Shown here: positions 1 to 9,254 of the stretch, piece after piece
How the letters are laid out: every line of letters starts with the position of its first letter
How positions within the stretch are numbered: position 1 is the first letter of the stretch
Assembly (NCBI RefSeq): GCF_014873535.1
Contig: NZ_JADBEF010000001.1
Span: forward strand, 7,192,001 to 7,256,000
DNA from: Nonomuraea africana
GTDB lineage: Bacteria; Actinomycetota; Actinomycetes; Streptosporangiales; Streptosporangiaceae
Length of the DNA: 64,000 bases
Direction of reading: 5' to 3'
Made by a program: the position numbers and the translations under genes
Notes under the pieces: model-generated
What the model was told of the DNA's origin: nothing
Seen by the model: the letters and a program-made list of their open reading frames with translations, nothing else
Database searches by the model: none

Positions 1-1782
1 CTCGGCGGCGGGCAGGCCCGCGACCACGCCGTCGGCCCTGGCGACCACGTCGGCGACCGCCCGCTGCTCCTCGGGGATGGTGGCGCGGGAGGTGACGTCG
101 CCCGCCTCCTGGAGGTCCTCGGCGAGCGCGCGCGTGACGACCTCCTCGATCACCGCGGGGTCGAGTCCCTCGGCCTCCTCGTGCGGCGTGTAGGTCATGT
201 GCAGCCCCTCCCTGGTGAGCGTGATGTCGAGGTGTCCGAGCCAGTTCTCGTCGTCGCGGTCGGGGAAGTCCTCCCGCCAGTGCGACCCTCTGGTCTCCAG
301 CCGCGCGTGGGCGGCGGCGACCAGCACCGTGGCCACGGTGAGGAGGTTCGTGGTCTCCCACGACTCCACGCACGGCTGGACCGCGACGGGGGTCCACCTG
401 GCGTCCCGCAGCGCCGCGGCGGCCTCGGCGACCGACGCCCTGCTGCGGAGCACACCCGCGCCCCTGCTCATGTGGGCCTGGATCCTGCTCCTCGCCCGGG
501 GGTCGATCAGGCCGGGGAGCAGGTCGTCCTCGACGGGCTCGCCCGGCGCGTGCCGTACCTCGTGGAGGTCGGCGGCGATGCGCTCGGCGAAGACCAGCCC
601 TTCGAGCAGCGAGTTGGAGGCCAGCCTGTTCGCGCCGTGGACACCGGTGCAGGCGACCTCGCCGCAGGCGTACAGGCCCTCGATGGAGGTGCGCCCGCGC
701 AGGTCGGTGCGGACCCCGCCGCTGGCGTAGTGGGCGGCGGGCATGACGGGCACCAGGTCGAAGGCCGGGTCGATGCCGTGGTCCTGGCAGATCGCGTAGA
801 TGGTCGGGAAGCGCGATTTCCACTTCTCCAGCCCGAAGTGGCGGCCGTCGAGGTAGACCTGGCCGGGCTGACGCATGATCGCCTTGGCGACCACGTCGCG
901 CGGGGCCAGCTCGTCGGTGAACCTGTTGCCCTCGGCGTCGACCAGGTAGGCGCCCTCGCCGCGCACGGCCTCGGAGATCAGCGGCTGCTGGCCCGTCGAC
1001 TCCTCGCCCAGCCAGAGCACGGTGGGGTGGAACTGGACGAACTCCAGGTCGCGGACCACCGCTCCCGCCCTCAGCGCGAGGGCCACGCCGTCACCCGTGG
1101 AGACGACCGGATTGGTGGTGGCGGCGTAGACCTGGCCCATGCCGCCCGTGGCCAGCACCACCGCCCTGGCCCGCACCGCGCCGACGCCGTCGCGCGCGCC
1201 CTCGCCCATCACGTGGAGCGTCACCCCTCGCGCCCTGCCCTCGGCGTCCTTGAGCAGGTCGAGCACCAGCGCGTGCTCGACCACCTCGATCCCGCCGTGC
1301 GCGATCACGGCCTCGATGAGCGCCCGCTGCACCTCCGCGCCCGTCGCGTCGCCGCCCGCGTGCACGATGCGGTCGCGGTGGTGGCCGCCCTCGCGGGTCA
1401 GCTGGAGCTCACCCCGCTCGTCGGTGTCGAACCTGGCGCCCCGGGCGATCAGGTTCCTGAGCGCGCCCGGCCCCTCGGTCACCAGAGTCCGTACGGCCCG
1501 CACGTCGCACAGCCCCACCCCCGCGACCAGCGTGTCCTCGAGGTGGTCGGCGGGCGAGTCGGCCGGGTCGAGAACGGCCGCGATCCCGCCCTGCGCCCAC
1601 CTGGTCGAGCCGGACGACAGCACGTCCTTGGTCACGACCAGCACCTTCGACTCCGGTTCGAGCTCGGCGTAGCGCAGGGCCACGGTCAGGCCCGCGACGC
1701 CCGAGCCCACCACGACCACATCGGCCTCGACCGTCCATCCGGGGGCGGGGGTGAGCTTCAGGGGGATCGCCGGTGCACTCAT
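1..1782 (-). CDS. nadB: L-aspartate oxidase continuing in frame into quinolinate phosphoribosyltransferase (NadB-NadC), partial
   Basis: Flavoenzyme oxidising L-aspartate to iminoaspartate, the first step of de novo NAD synthesis. The start is ATG at 1782 after GAGGAGG. An FAD-binding GSGVAGL motif lies near residue 28, followed by the typical oxidase body (SSGSTRWAQGG, QFHPT, GEVACTGVHGANRLASNSLLE). The C-terminus should end around residue 525-570, but no stop appears. The frame passes through an internal Met (198) into sequence typical of the NadC N-terminus (AEDLQEAGDVTS, ARADGVVAGL) and runs off the window edge. An SD-like GGGAGGGG sits just upstream of Met 198, so NadC may also be made from an internal start. 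The gene lies 74 bp downstream of panC on the same strand. The NadB identity is secure; the fusion is seen only as an open frame. Confidence 0.9.
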   Translation of the reverse strand, partial: MSAPAIPLKLTPAPGWTVEADVVVVGSGVAGLTVALRYAELEPESKVLVVTKDVLSSGSTRWAQGGIAAVLDPADSPADHLEDTLVAGVGLCDVRAVRTLVTEGPGALRNLIARGARFDTDERGELQLTREGGHHRDRIVHAGGDATGAEVQRALIEAVIAHGGIEVVEHALVLDLLKDAEGRARGVTLHVMGEGARDGVGAVRARAVVLATGGMGQVYAATTNPVVSTGDGVALALRAGAVVRDLEFVQFHPTVLWLGEESTGQQPLISEAVRGEGAYLVDAEGNRFTDELAPRDVVAKAIMRQPGQVYLDGRHFGLEKWKSRFPTIYAICQDHGIDPAFDLVPVMPAAHYASGGVRTDLRGRTSIEGLYACGEVACTGVHGANRLASNSLLEGLVFAERIAADLHEVRHAPGEPVEDDLLPGLIDPRARSRIQAHMSRGAGVLRSRASVAEAAAALRDARWTPVAVQPCVESWETTNLLTVATVLVAAAHARLETRGSHWREDFPDRDDENWLGHLDITLTREGLHMTYTPHEEAEGLDPAVIEEVVTRALAEDLQEAGDVTSRATIPEEQRAVADVVARADGVVAGLPAAE

Positions 1783-1855
1783 GGGGGCCTCCTCACAGGC
1801 TTTCGTCAACATGACGATAACGCCCGCGAACCCGTGCCGTCTTCCCGCCCCCGCC

Positions 1856-2677
1856 CTAGAACGTGACGAGGACGTTGTCGATCAGCCGGGTGGACCCGAC
1901 CCTGGCCGCCACCGCGAGCACGGCCTCGCCCCGGTAGGAGTCGGGCACCTCGGCGAACGTGGCGGGATCGACCAGCACGAGGTAGTCGACCTCGAGCGCC
2001 GACGAGGCCAGCACGTCGAGGGCGGCGGCCCTGACCGCCGCCGGCGCGGACTCGGCCGCTCCCGCGCGCAGGGCCCGCGACAGGGCGAGCGCGGCGTGGC
2101 GGTCGTCGGGCGTCAGGTACCGGTTGCGGCTGGACAGCGCCAGGCCGTCGGACTCGCGCACGGTGGGCGCGCCCACGATCTCGATGGGCAGGTCGAGGTC
2201 GACGACCATCCGCCTGATCAGCGCCAGCTGCTGAGCGTCCTTCTGGCCGAACACCGCGACGTCGGGCCGGACCAGGTTGAACAGCTTGAGCACCACGGTC
2301 AGCATGCCGTCGAAGTGTCCTGGGCGGACGGCTCCTTCGACGATCGTGCCCATCTCCCCCGCCGAGACGCCCACCTGGCGGTCGGGGCGGTACATGTCGT
2401 CGGCCGAGGGGGCGAAGACCACGTCCACCCCCTCGGCCGCGCAGACGTCGAGGTCGGTGGAGAGCGTGCGGGGGTAGCGGGCGTAGTCCTCGCCTGGGCC
2501 GAACTGCAGGGGGTTGACGAAGATGCTGACGACGACCTGGTCGCCGAGAGTGCGGGCCAGGCGCATGAGCGAGCGGTGCCCCTCGTGCAGGGCGCCCATG
2601 GTCGGGACGAGCGCCACGCTCCCCGAGGAGCGGGCTTTGTCCAGTTCCGCGCGGTCGTGCGCGACGATCGGTTCCAT
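1856..2677 (-). CDS. panC: Pantothenate synthetase
   Basis: Joins pantoate and beta-alanine with ATP to give pantothenate, in the cytoplasm. The protein has 273 residues, the usual size. It carries the HIGH-type nucleotide-binding motif (VPTMGALHEGH, about residues 24-34), the pantoate site region (VNPLQFGPGEDYARYPR), VFGQKDAQQ, and the KMSKS-like LSSRNRYL. ATG at 2677 follows AGGAGG with good spacing. It lies 48 bp downstream of the DUF2520 gene and upstream of nadB, so CoA- and NAD-precursor synthesis appear grouped. panD is not between panC and nadB here. Confidence 0.96.
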   Translation of the reverse strand: MEPIVAHDRAELDKARSSGSVALVPTMGALHEGHRSLMRLARTLGDQVVVSIFVNPLQFGPGEDYARYPRTLSTDLDVCAAEGVDVVFAPSADDMYRPDRQVGVSAGEMGTIVEGAVRPGHFDGMLTVVLKLFNLVRPDVAVFGQKDAQQLALIRRMVVDLDLPIEIVGAPTVRESDGLALSSRNRYLTPDDRHAALALSRALRAGAAESAPAAVRAAALDVLASSALEVDYLVLVDPATFAEVPDSYRGEAVLAVAARVGSTRLIDNVLVTF

Positions 2678-2725
2678 CGGTGACCTCCTAGACTGATCAG
2701 GTCCAGGCGGAACGTCCCGGCCCGA

Positions 2726-3616
2726 TCAGGTCCAAATGTTCCCACCGAGCGCGTCGAGCAGTCGCTCGGCCGCCTCGGGTTTGAGCAACCCGGCGGCGAG
2801 CGCCCGGTCCGCCGTGAGCCTAGCGAGTGCCACGTATGCGTCGGCCGCCTCGGGCGCGGCCAGGATGAGCGCGTCGACGTGCCTGCGCACGGTGGCCGCG
2901 TCGCCGCGGACGACGGGGCCGGTCAGCCCCGAGATGCCCAGCCTGAGCACGTTGTCGAGCGCGGCCCCGAGCAGCGGGCCCAGCATCCGGCCCGGATGCT
3001 CGACGCCGATGCGCTCCAGCAGCTCCGAGGACTCGGCGATCAGGGTCACCATGTGGTTGGCCGCACCCGCCAGAGCGGCGTGGTAGAGCGCCCGATCGGC
3101 GTCGGCGATCCAGACGGGCTCGCCGCCCATTTCGATGACCAGCGCCTCGGCGATGGGCCGCAGCGGCTCGGGCGAGGTGACGCCGAAGGAGATGCCGGTG
3201 ATGCGGTTGAGGTCGTCGTCCCTGCCGGTGAACGTCATCACCGGGTGGAGGGCGAGCGGCAGGGCGCCCTTCTCGGCGGCGGGGTCGAGGACGGCCAGGC
3301 CGTACGCGCCGCTGGTGTGGACGAGCAGCTTGCCACGGAGGTCGGCGCCCGTGGCGGCGAGCCCGGTGACCAGGCCGGGCAGCGCGTCGTCGGAGACGGT
3401 GAGCAGGATCAGCTCGGCCGCGCCGACGACCTCCTCGGGGCTGCGCGTCCGCACGCCGAGGCGCTCCGCGGCCCAGCGCTGCGAGGTGTCGGAGACTCCG
3501 CTCGCGGCCACGACCCGGTGGCCCGCCTGGGCGAGCGCGGCGCCGAGCACCGATCCCACCCTGCCTGCGCCGAGCACGCCGACGGCCAGCCGACCCGGGC
3601 GATCCCCTGCGTCCAT
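2726..3616 (-). CDS. Rossmann-fold and DUF2520 domain oxidoreductase-like protein
   Basis: 296 residues. The N-terminal Rossmann domain has the dinucleotide motif GVLGAGRVG (about residues 13-21). The C-terminal half is all-helical and DUF2520-like (ALHPVMTF, YHAALAGAANHMVTL, GPVVRGD). The overall architecture resembles ketopantoate reductase and pyrroline-carboxylate reductase. The start at 3616 follows GGGGGGCAGGA; the frame is open further upstream but that part is not protein-like. Its position directly before panC suggests it supplies pantoate (a ketopantoate reductase role). This is context-based inference only; the family is commonly annotated as unknown. Confidence 0.85.
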   Translation of the reverse strand: MDAGDRPGRLAVGVLGAGRVGSVLGAALAQAGHRVVAASGVSDTSQRWAAERLGVRTRSPEEVVGAAELILLTVSDDALPGLVTGLAATGADLRGKLLVHTSGAYGLAVLDPAAEKGALPLALHPVMTFTGRDDDLNRITGISFGVTSPEPLRPIAEALVIEMGGEPVWIADADRALYHAALAGAANHMVTLIAESSELLERIGVEHPGRMLGPLLGAALDNVLRLGISGLTGPVVRGDAATVRRHVDALILAAPEAADAYVALARLTADRALAAGLLKPEAAERLLDALGGNIWT

Positions 3617-3802
3617 GACGTCCTGCCCCCCTGTCAACGACACTGCTGAACAGGGTAACCGCCGGTGCTTCACGGCTCGGGTCATGGCTCTTTTGCCGCC
3701 CATGAAGATGCCACAAGGACGGATAAGGAGAGATAAAAAGTACACCGCTGCCAGAAGCGGGCGTCGAGCCCAGGTGACCTGATGCCCGCGCTGCGACAAG
3801 GA

Positions 3803-3829
3803 GGCCGGCCCACCGCCGACGGGCCGGCC
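3803..3829. terminator. Hairpin terminator candidate downstream of the chaplin gene
   Basis: A perfect 9-bp stem (GGCCGGCCC at 3803-3811, GGGCCGGCC at 3821-3829) with a 9-nt loop lies about 60 bp past the stop of the minus-strand chaplin gene. There is no U-tract, as is common in actinomycetes. The rest of the 270-bp gap (3617-3886) shows no gene. Confidence 0.5.
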
Positions 3830-3886
3830 CTCGCGTGCCGGTGCACGCCCGCAGGCTCCGCCGCCCGCGGGCTGCGCATCGGAGCG

Positions 3887-4117
3887 TCAGTGCTGGTGGA
3901 CGTCCACGGAGGCGCCACCCTTGCAGCCGGCGACAGCCACGCCGAACACCGCGATGGCGTTGCCGCACACATTCACCGGCACCGAGATCGGGGCGAAGAT
4001 CTGGTTGCCGGAGAGCACGCCGTTCCTGCCACTGGTGTTGTTGTCGGCGTGGGCGGCGGGGGCGCCGAGCGCCATCATGGCCATCACACCGGCGACGACG
4101 ACAGACTTCTTCAGCAT
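3887..4117 (-). CDS. Short chaplin-family secreted protein
   Basis: 76 residues. A signal peptide ending near AHA precedes a single chaplin domain (NGVLSGNQIF, VPVNVCGNAIAVFG, then a second Cys at AGCKG). Chaplins are small amphipathic secreted proteins that assemble into surface amyloid fibrils on aerial hyphae and spores; short forms carry one domain. The two cysteines fit the conserved disulfide. The C-terminus carries an unusual short His-containing tail (VDVHQH). ATG at 4117 is preceded by GAGAGGAG. It is transcribed divergently from the methyltransferase gene. Its presence implies a filamentous, aerial-growing actinomycete. Confidence 0.88.
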   Translation of the reverse strand: MLKKSVVVAGVMAMMALGAPAAHADNNTSGRNGVLSGNQIFAPISVPVNVCGNAIAVFGVAVAGCKGGASVDVHQH

Positions 4118-4276
4118 GGGGGTCTCCTCTCATTGCGCGGCCTGAGAGCCGCTATCCGGGTGCCTGCGCCGGGGACCGGACCGCGCCCACTGGGGGTAGG
4201 GCCGGGCGATCGCCCGGTGACGTTCCGTAACGCTAGCGCAAAGCGAAGACAGTAAGTAGTCATACGGTCACTTGGC

Positions 4277-5272
4277 GTGCCAGCGGAGCCTCATGAGATA
4301 GTCCGTTCCATGTGGCTCACCTGGCGGGCGGCGATGGAGCGGGCGCTCTACGGGGACAACGGGTTCTACCTGCGCGAACGGCCTTCAGGGCACTTTCGCA
4401 CCTCGGTCGGCGCCTCTCCTCTCTTCGCCGAGGCGATACTGACCGTGCTGATGCGACTCGACGAGAAGCTCGGCCGGCCCGAGCCACTCGACCTGGTCGA
4501 CATCGGCGCGGGTGACGGAGCGCTGTCGGCCGGCGTGCTGGCCCTCGCCGAGCCCGGCCTGCGCAAGAGGCTGCGCGTCACGGCCGTCGACCTGTCCTCG
4601 CGCCCCGCCGAGCTGCCCGAGGCGATCGCCTGGAGCCACACGACGCCACCTGCGATCAGCGGCCTGGTGATCGCCAACGAATGGCTGGACAACATACCGT
4701 TCGACGTGGCCGAGCAGACCCCCGACGGACCGCGGCTGGTGCTGGTCGACACCGAGACCGGTGACGAGCGGCTGGGCCCTCCCCCCGACGAGGAGGACCT
4801 GCGCTGGATGGAGCGCTGGTGGCCGCTGCGCGCAGTGGGTCAGCGCGCGGAGCTGGGGAGGTCACGGTGCGCGGCGTGGGCGGGCGTGATCGGACGGCTG
4901 GTCCACGGTCAGGCGATAGCCATCGATTATGCACACCCTGTGGATAACCGGCCCGCTCGCGGCACGCTGACCGGATACAGGGACGGTTCGGTCGTTGCGC
5001 CTATACCCGACGGGACCTGCGACATCACCGCGCATGTCGCACTTGACGCGTGCGCGGAGGCGGGCGAGCGGGCCGGTGCGATATCCACAACCTTGTCCAC
5101 ACAGCGCGACATGCTGCGCTCTCTCGGCGTCACCGGCACGCGTCCCTCACTCGACCTGGCGCGGACCGATCCGCCCGCCTATCTGAGGGCGCTGGCGCGC
5201 GCCTCGCAGGAGGCCGAGCTCATCGACGCCGAGGGCCTTGGTGCGTTCGGGTGGCTCAGCCAGCTACGTTAA
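4277..5272 (+). CDS. SAM-dependent methyltransferase, MidA/NDUFAF7 (DUF185) type
   Basis: 331 residues from GTG at 4277; an alternative ATG is at 4310. SAM-binding motif I is DIGAGDGALSAG (about residues 75-86), followed by VTAVDLSSRP and VIANEWLDNIPFDV, the hallmark of the DUF185/COG1565 family. Mitochondrial homologues methylate an arginine of complex I subunit NDUFS2; the bacterial substrate is unknown. A NuoD (NDUFS2-like) gene lies about 6 kb away, which may be coincidental. No strong Shine-Dalgarno precedes the start. Three DnaA-box-like sequences lie inside the 3' half of the gene. Confidence 0.85.
   Translation: MPAEPHEIVRSMWLTWRAAMERALYGDNGFYLRERPSGHFRTSVGASPLFAEAILTVLMRLDEKLGRPEPLDLVDIGAGDGALSAGVLALAEPGLRKRLRVTAVDLSSRPAELPEAIAWSHTTPPAISGLVIANEWLDNIPFDVAEQTPDGPRLVLVDTETGDERLGPPPDEEDLRWMERWWPLRAVGQRAELGRSRCAAWAGVIGRLVHGQAIAIDYAHPVDNRPARGTLTGYRDGSVVAPIPDGTCDITAHVALDACAEAGERAGAISTTLSTQRDMLRSLGVTGTRPSLDLARTDPPAYLRALARASQEAELIDAEGLGAFGWLSQLR
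4939..5101. promoter_or_regulatory. Cluster of three DnaA-box-like 9-mers inside a coding region
   Basis: TGTGGATAA at 4939-4947 (reverse of TTATCCACA), ATATCCACA at 5081-5089 (one mismatch), and TTGTCCACA at 5093-5101, the form preferred by Streptomyces DnaA. All three lie within 163 bp. Binding is not shown; only the motif matches are visible. Confidence 0.4.
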
Positions 5273-5277
5273 AAGGC

Positions 5278-5763
5278 GTGGAGATCGAACAGACCTCGCT
5301 TCCAGGCATCGGGCTCAAACACGAGTTCAGCACCCATTCGGGTCGCCGCGTCGCCGTCGTCTCACACCGCTCGGGGCGGCGTGACCTGATCATCTACGAC
5401 CGGTCGGATCCCGACAGGGCGTGCGAAGCGATACAGCTCAACGACGAAGAGGCCGACGCGCTGGTCGAACTGCTCGGCGCCCCGCGCATCGTCCAGCGGC
5501 TCAACGCCCTGCACAGCGAGATCGAAGGGCTGGTGAGCATCCAGCTCCCGATCCTGCCCGGCTCGCCGTACGACGGCAGGACGCTGGGTGACACGCGCAT
5601 CCGCACCCGCACCGGCGCCTCGGTGGTGGCCGTGGTGCGCGGTCCGCAGGTCAACGCCAGCCCGACCCCCGACTTCAGGTTCACCGCGGGAGACGTCGTG
5701 GTCGTCGTCGGTGACGATGAGACGACCCGGGCGGTCGCCGACATTCTCACGGACGGCGGATGA
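5278..5763 (+). CDS. Cation:proton antiporter regulatory subunit (TrkA-C domain, KhtT-like)
   Basis: 161 residues from GTG at 5278, 5 bp after the preceding stop. An N-terminal region of about 75 residues precedes a C-terminal TrkA-C/RCK-C domain (LPILPGSPYDGRTLGD, ASVVAVVRG, FTAGDVVVVVG). In KhtT/AmhM-type systems this subunit gates the neighbouring CPA2 K+/H+ antiporter, often sensing cyclic di-AMP or nucleotides. The transporter gene follows 52 bp downstream, so the two form a subunit pair. The frame is open upstream inside the previous gene, but family similarity begins here. Confidence 0.85.
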   Translation: MEIEQTSLPGIGLKHEFSTHSGRRVAVVSHRSGRRDLIIYDRSDPDRACEAIQLNDEEADALVELLGAPRIVQRLNALHSEIEGLVSIQLPILPGSPYDGRTLGDTRIRTRTGASVVAVVRGPQVNASPTPDFRFTAGDVVVVVGDDETTRAVADILTDGG

Positions 5764-5815
5764 GAAACGAGCTCATCAGCCCGCCATACCGCCTTTGCGG
5801 GGGCCGGGCAGCGTG

Positions 5816-7012
5816 ATGGCGGTCCATTTGGCACGTTTCTCATCCGAAGTGCACGACACCGCGATCGTCTTCCTCGAACTCGGCGGCATCATCCTCGCTC
5901 TCGGGGTGCTCGGCGCGCTGGCGTTGCGAGCGGGAATCTCCGCCATCCCCCTCTATCTCCTGGCCGGTCTCGCCTTCGGGCAGGGCGGCCTGCTCCCTCT
6001 CGCCACCAGCGAGGAGTTCATCGCCATCGGCGCCGAGATCGGCGTCGTGCTCCTGCTTCTCACGCTCGGCCTCGAGTACAACGCGAGCGAGCTGGTCTCC
6101 AGCCTGCGCGGCAACGCCAGGGCCGGCCTGGTCGACATCGTCCTCAACGCGGCGCCTGGCGCGATCGCCGCGCTGCTGCTGGGCTGGGGCCCGGTCGCGG
6201 CCGTGGCCATGGCGGGCGTCACCTACGCCACCTCGTCGGGCATCACCGCGAAGGTGCTGTCCGATCTCGGGTGGATAGGCAACCGCGAGACACCGGTGGT
6301 GCTGTCGCTTCTCGTCTTCGAGGATCTGGCGATGGCCGTCTACCTGCCGTTGCTCACCGCCATGCTGGCGGGCGTCTCGCTGATGACGGGCGCGATCTCG
6401 CTGGGCATCGCCCTCGGCACGGTCACCGTCGTCCTGGTCATCGCGCTGCGCTTCGGCAGGTTCATCGAGGCGTTCGTCTCCAGCCCGAACAACGAGGTGC
6501 TGCTGCTCAAGGTGCTCGGCCTGGCGCTGCTGGTGGCCGGCATCGCCCAGGAGCTCCAGGTGTCGGCCGCCGTGGGCGCGTTCCTCGTCGGCATCGCGCT
6601 GTCGGGCGAGCTGGCGCACGAGGCGAGAGCGCTGCTGATGCCGCTGCGCGACCTGTTCGCCGCGGTGTTCTTCGTCTTCTTCGGCCTGCAGACCGACCCC
6701 ACGAAGATCCCGCCCGTGGCGCTGCTCGCGCTGCTGCTCGCGCTGGTCAGCATCATCACCAAGCTGCTCACCGGCGCCTATGCGGCCCGCAGGGCAGGGA
6801 TCGCCAGGGCGGGCCGCATGCGCGCGGGCATCGCGCTGGTCCCGCGCGGTGAGTTCAACATCGTCATCGCGGGCCTCGCGGTCGCGGCGGGGGCCCATCC
6901 CGATCTCGGCCCGCTCGCCGCCACCTACGTGCTGATCCTCGCGGCCTTCGGCCCGCTGGCCGCCAAGCTGGTCGAGCCGATACTCACGCGGCCTCCGTCG
7001 TCGGCCCCGTGA
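5816..7012 (+). CDS. CPA2-family cation:proton antiporter membrane subunit
   Basis: 398 residues and highly hydrophobic, with about 12 predicted membrane segments. It shows the Na+/H+ exchanger/KefB-like fold: GLEYNASEL, YATSSGITAKVLSDLG, VLSLLVFEDLAMAVYLPLL, and a conserved late helix VPRGEFNIVIAGLA. Likely a K+(Na+)/H+ antiporter with the upstream TrkA-C subunit. It lacks its own fused C-terminal nucleotide-binding domain, consistent with the split two-gene system. The start is ATG 5816 (GTG 5813 is possible). Confidence 0.87.
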   Translation: MAVHLARFSSEVHDTAIVFLELGGIILALGVLGALALRAGISAIPLYLLAGLAFGQGGLLPLATSEEFIAIGAEIGVVLLLLTLGLEYNASELVSSLRGNARAGLVDIVLNAAPGAIAALLLGWGPVAAVAMAGVTYATSSGITAKVLSDLGWIGNRETPVVLSLLVFEDLAMAVYLPLLTAMLAGVSLMTGAISLGIALGTVTVVLVIALRFGRFIEAFVSSPNNEVLLLKVLGLALLVAGIAQELQVSAAVGAFLVGIALSGELAHEARALLMPLRDLFAAVFFVFFGLQTDPTKIPPVALLALLLALVSIITKLLTGAYAARRAGIARAGRMRAGIALVPRGEFNIVIAGLAVAAGAHPDLGPLAATYVLILAAFGPLAAKLVEPILTRPPSSAP

Positions 7013-7022
7013 GTCGCTTCGC

Positions 7023-8212
7023 TCACTCGCAGGAAACGTCGAGCGAGCGAAGCCCTCGAATGATGTAGCCGGGGTTCCACTCGGGCTCCCTGGTGAGCTC
7101 GAGCGAAGGCGCCCTCTTCAGGAGGGCGCCGAAGGACTCCACCAGCTCGATCCTGGCCAGCGGCGCGCCCAGGCAGAAGTGGATGCCCGCGCCGAAGGAG
7201 ATGTGCGGGTTGTCCGCCCGGCCGACATCGAGGGTGTCCGGATCGGCGAAGACCTCGGGGTCGCGGTTGGCCGAGCCGAACAGCAGGGCGACCTCCACGC
7301 CCTTCGGAATGGTCACGCCGCCTACCTCGATGTCCTCCAGCGCCCAGCGCTCGAACATCTGCAGCGGCGTGTCGTAGCGCATCAGCTCCTCGATGGCCGT
7401 GGGCAGCAGCGAGAGGTCGTCGCGCAGCCGTACGAGCTCGGCGGGGTTGCGGAACAGCGACCACCAGCCGTTGCCCGTGACGTTCACGGTCGCCTCGTGA
7501 CCGGCGTTGAGCAGGAGCACGCAGGTGCCGACCAGCTCGTCCTCGGTCAGCTCCTCGATCTGGGCGAGCGCGCTGATGAGGTCGTCGCCAGGAGCCGACC
7601 TGCGGGCGCGGGCCAGGCCCTTGAGATAGTCGGAGAACTCCGCCGCGGCCCTGACCGCGGTGTGCTGCGCCGCCGCCGAGGGGTTCAGCTCGTACATGCC
7701 GCAGATGTCGGCCGACCACGGACGCAGCAGGTGCCGGTCGGCGTCGGGCACCCCGAGCATCTCGGCGATGACGGTGACCGGCAGGGGCTCGGCCACCTCC
7801 GCGATCAGGTCGCCGCCGCCCTTCTCGACGAAGTCGTCGACGAGGCCCTCGACGATCGCGCGGACCCTCGGGCGCATCGACTCGACCATGCGCGGCGTGA
7901 ACGCCTTGGAGACCAGGCGGCGCAGGCGGGTGTGGACGGGCGGCTCGACGTCGAGCATGCCCGCCCTGATCACCCGCCAGAAGGGCTCCTGGAAGTCCGG
8001 CTCGGGCTCGCGCCCGAACTCCTCGTGCGTGGCCAGGTGCAGGTAGGACCTGCCCAGCCTGCGGTCGCGCAGCAGCGCGTTGACGTCGGCGTGCCTGGCG
8101 ATCAGCCACTGCCCCGTGGGCTCGAAGAAGCTGACTGGCGTCTCGCGCCTCAGCTCGTCATAGACCGCGTAAGGCGAAGCCACGAAATCCGGATTCCAAG
8201 GATCAAAGCGCA

Positions 8213-8213
<1 letters not shown>
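7023..8213 (-). CDS. Cytochrome P450
   Basis: Soluble class I-type P450 of 396 residues. It has the heme-ligand motif FGAGIHFCLG (Cys about 347), the I-helix oxygen motif LLLNAGHEATVN, and the K-helix ExxR in AIEELMRY. The GTG start at 8213-8211 shares one base with the stop of terC, implying translational coupling. Substrate unknown. No ferredoxin, ferredoxin reductase or biosynthetic cluster lies nearby, so redox partners must come from elsewhere. Confidence 0.93.
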
Positions 8214-8944
<731 letters not shown>

Positions 8945-9090
8945 CACATACCTCCTCGGTTAGTCGTCCCCAACCCCAACGAGCCGATCACTCCGAAAGT
9001 TCGTGGCCCTCCGCACCCCCGGCCCGCCAACCGGCACCCGATGGCGCGGGCTTGCGAAATGGGGCCACGTGTCGGTTATAGTTCCGGCGT

Positions 9091-9180
9091 AGGTCATGAG
9101 TGCCAGCGCTTAGCCCCGGCTTGCTGGCCGGCAACCCTCGCGTCCGCGGCGGGGTGCCCCGGGTGAAGACCTGGTCCGTC
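9091..9180 (+). ncRNA. SAM-IV riboswitch aptamer
   Basis: The region matches the SAM-IV pattern I recall from actinomycetes: AGGTCATGAG at the 5' end, GCCCCGGCTTGCTGGCCGGC, the core GCAACCCT, GGTGCCCCGGGTGAAGACCT at the 3' end, and closing P1 pairing AGGTC/GACCT (9091-9095 with 9168-9172). It lies about 75 bp upstream of a class V aminotransferase-fold gene on the same strand, a location reported for SAM-IV in Streptomyces. Confidence 0.85.
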
Positions 9181-9216
9181 ACGAGGTGTGGCGGGCAAGC
9201 GCGGGCTCCGAGGTGC

Positions 9217-9252
9217 CACAGCCGGGGGTCCGATGACCCCAGGAAGGCTGTG
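9217..9252 (+). promoter_or_regulatory. Putative SAM-IV expression platform overlapping the ribosome-binding site
   Basis: CACAGCC (9217-9223) can pair with GGCTGTG (9246-9252), enclosing a GGGGTC/GACCCC hairpin and burying part of the AGGAAGG Shine-Dalgarno (9241-9247) just before ATG 9255. This suggests SAM-dependent control of translation initiation. Confidence 0.5.
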
Positions 9253-9254
9253 CC

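Noticed and set aside
181..1866. A plus-strand open frame opposite nadB
   Set aside because: Shadow of the well-conserved aspartate oxidase.
8945..9090. Possible Mn2+ (yybP-ykoY) riboswitch in the terC leader
   Set aside because: The expected conserved core could not be recognised on the minus strand.
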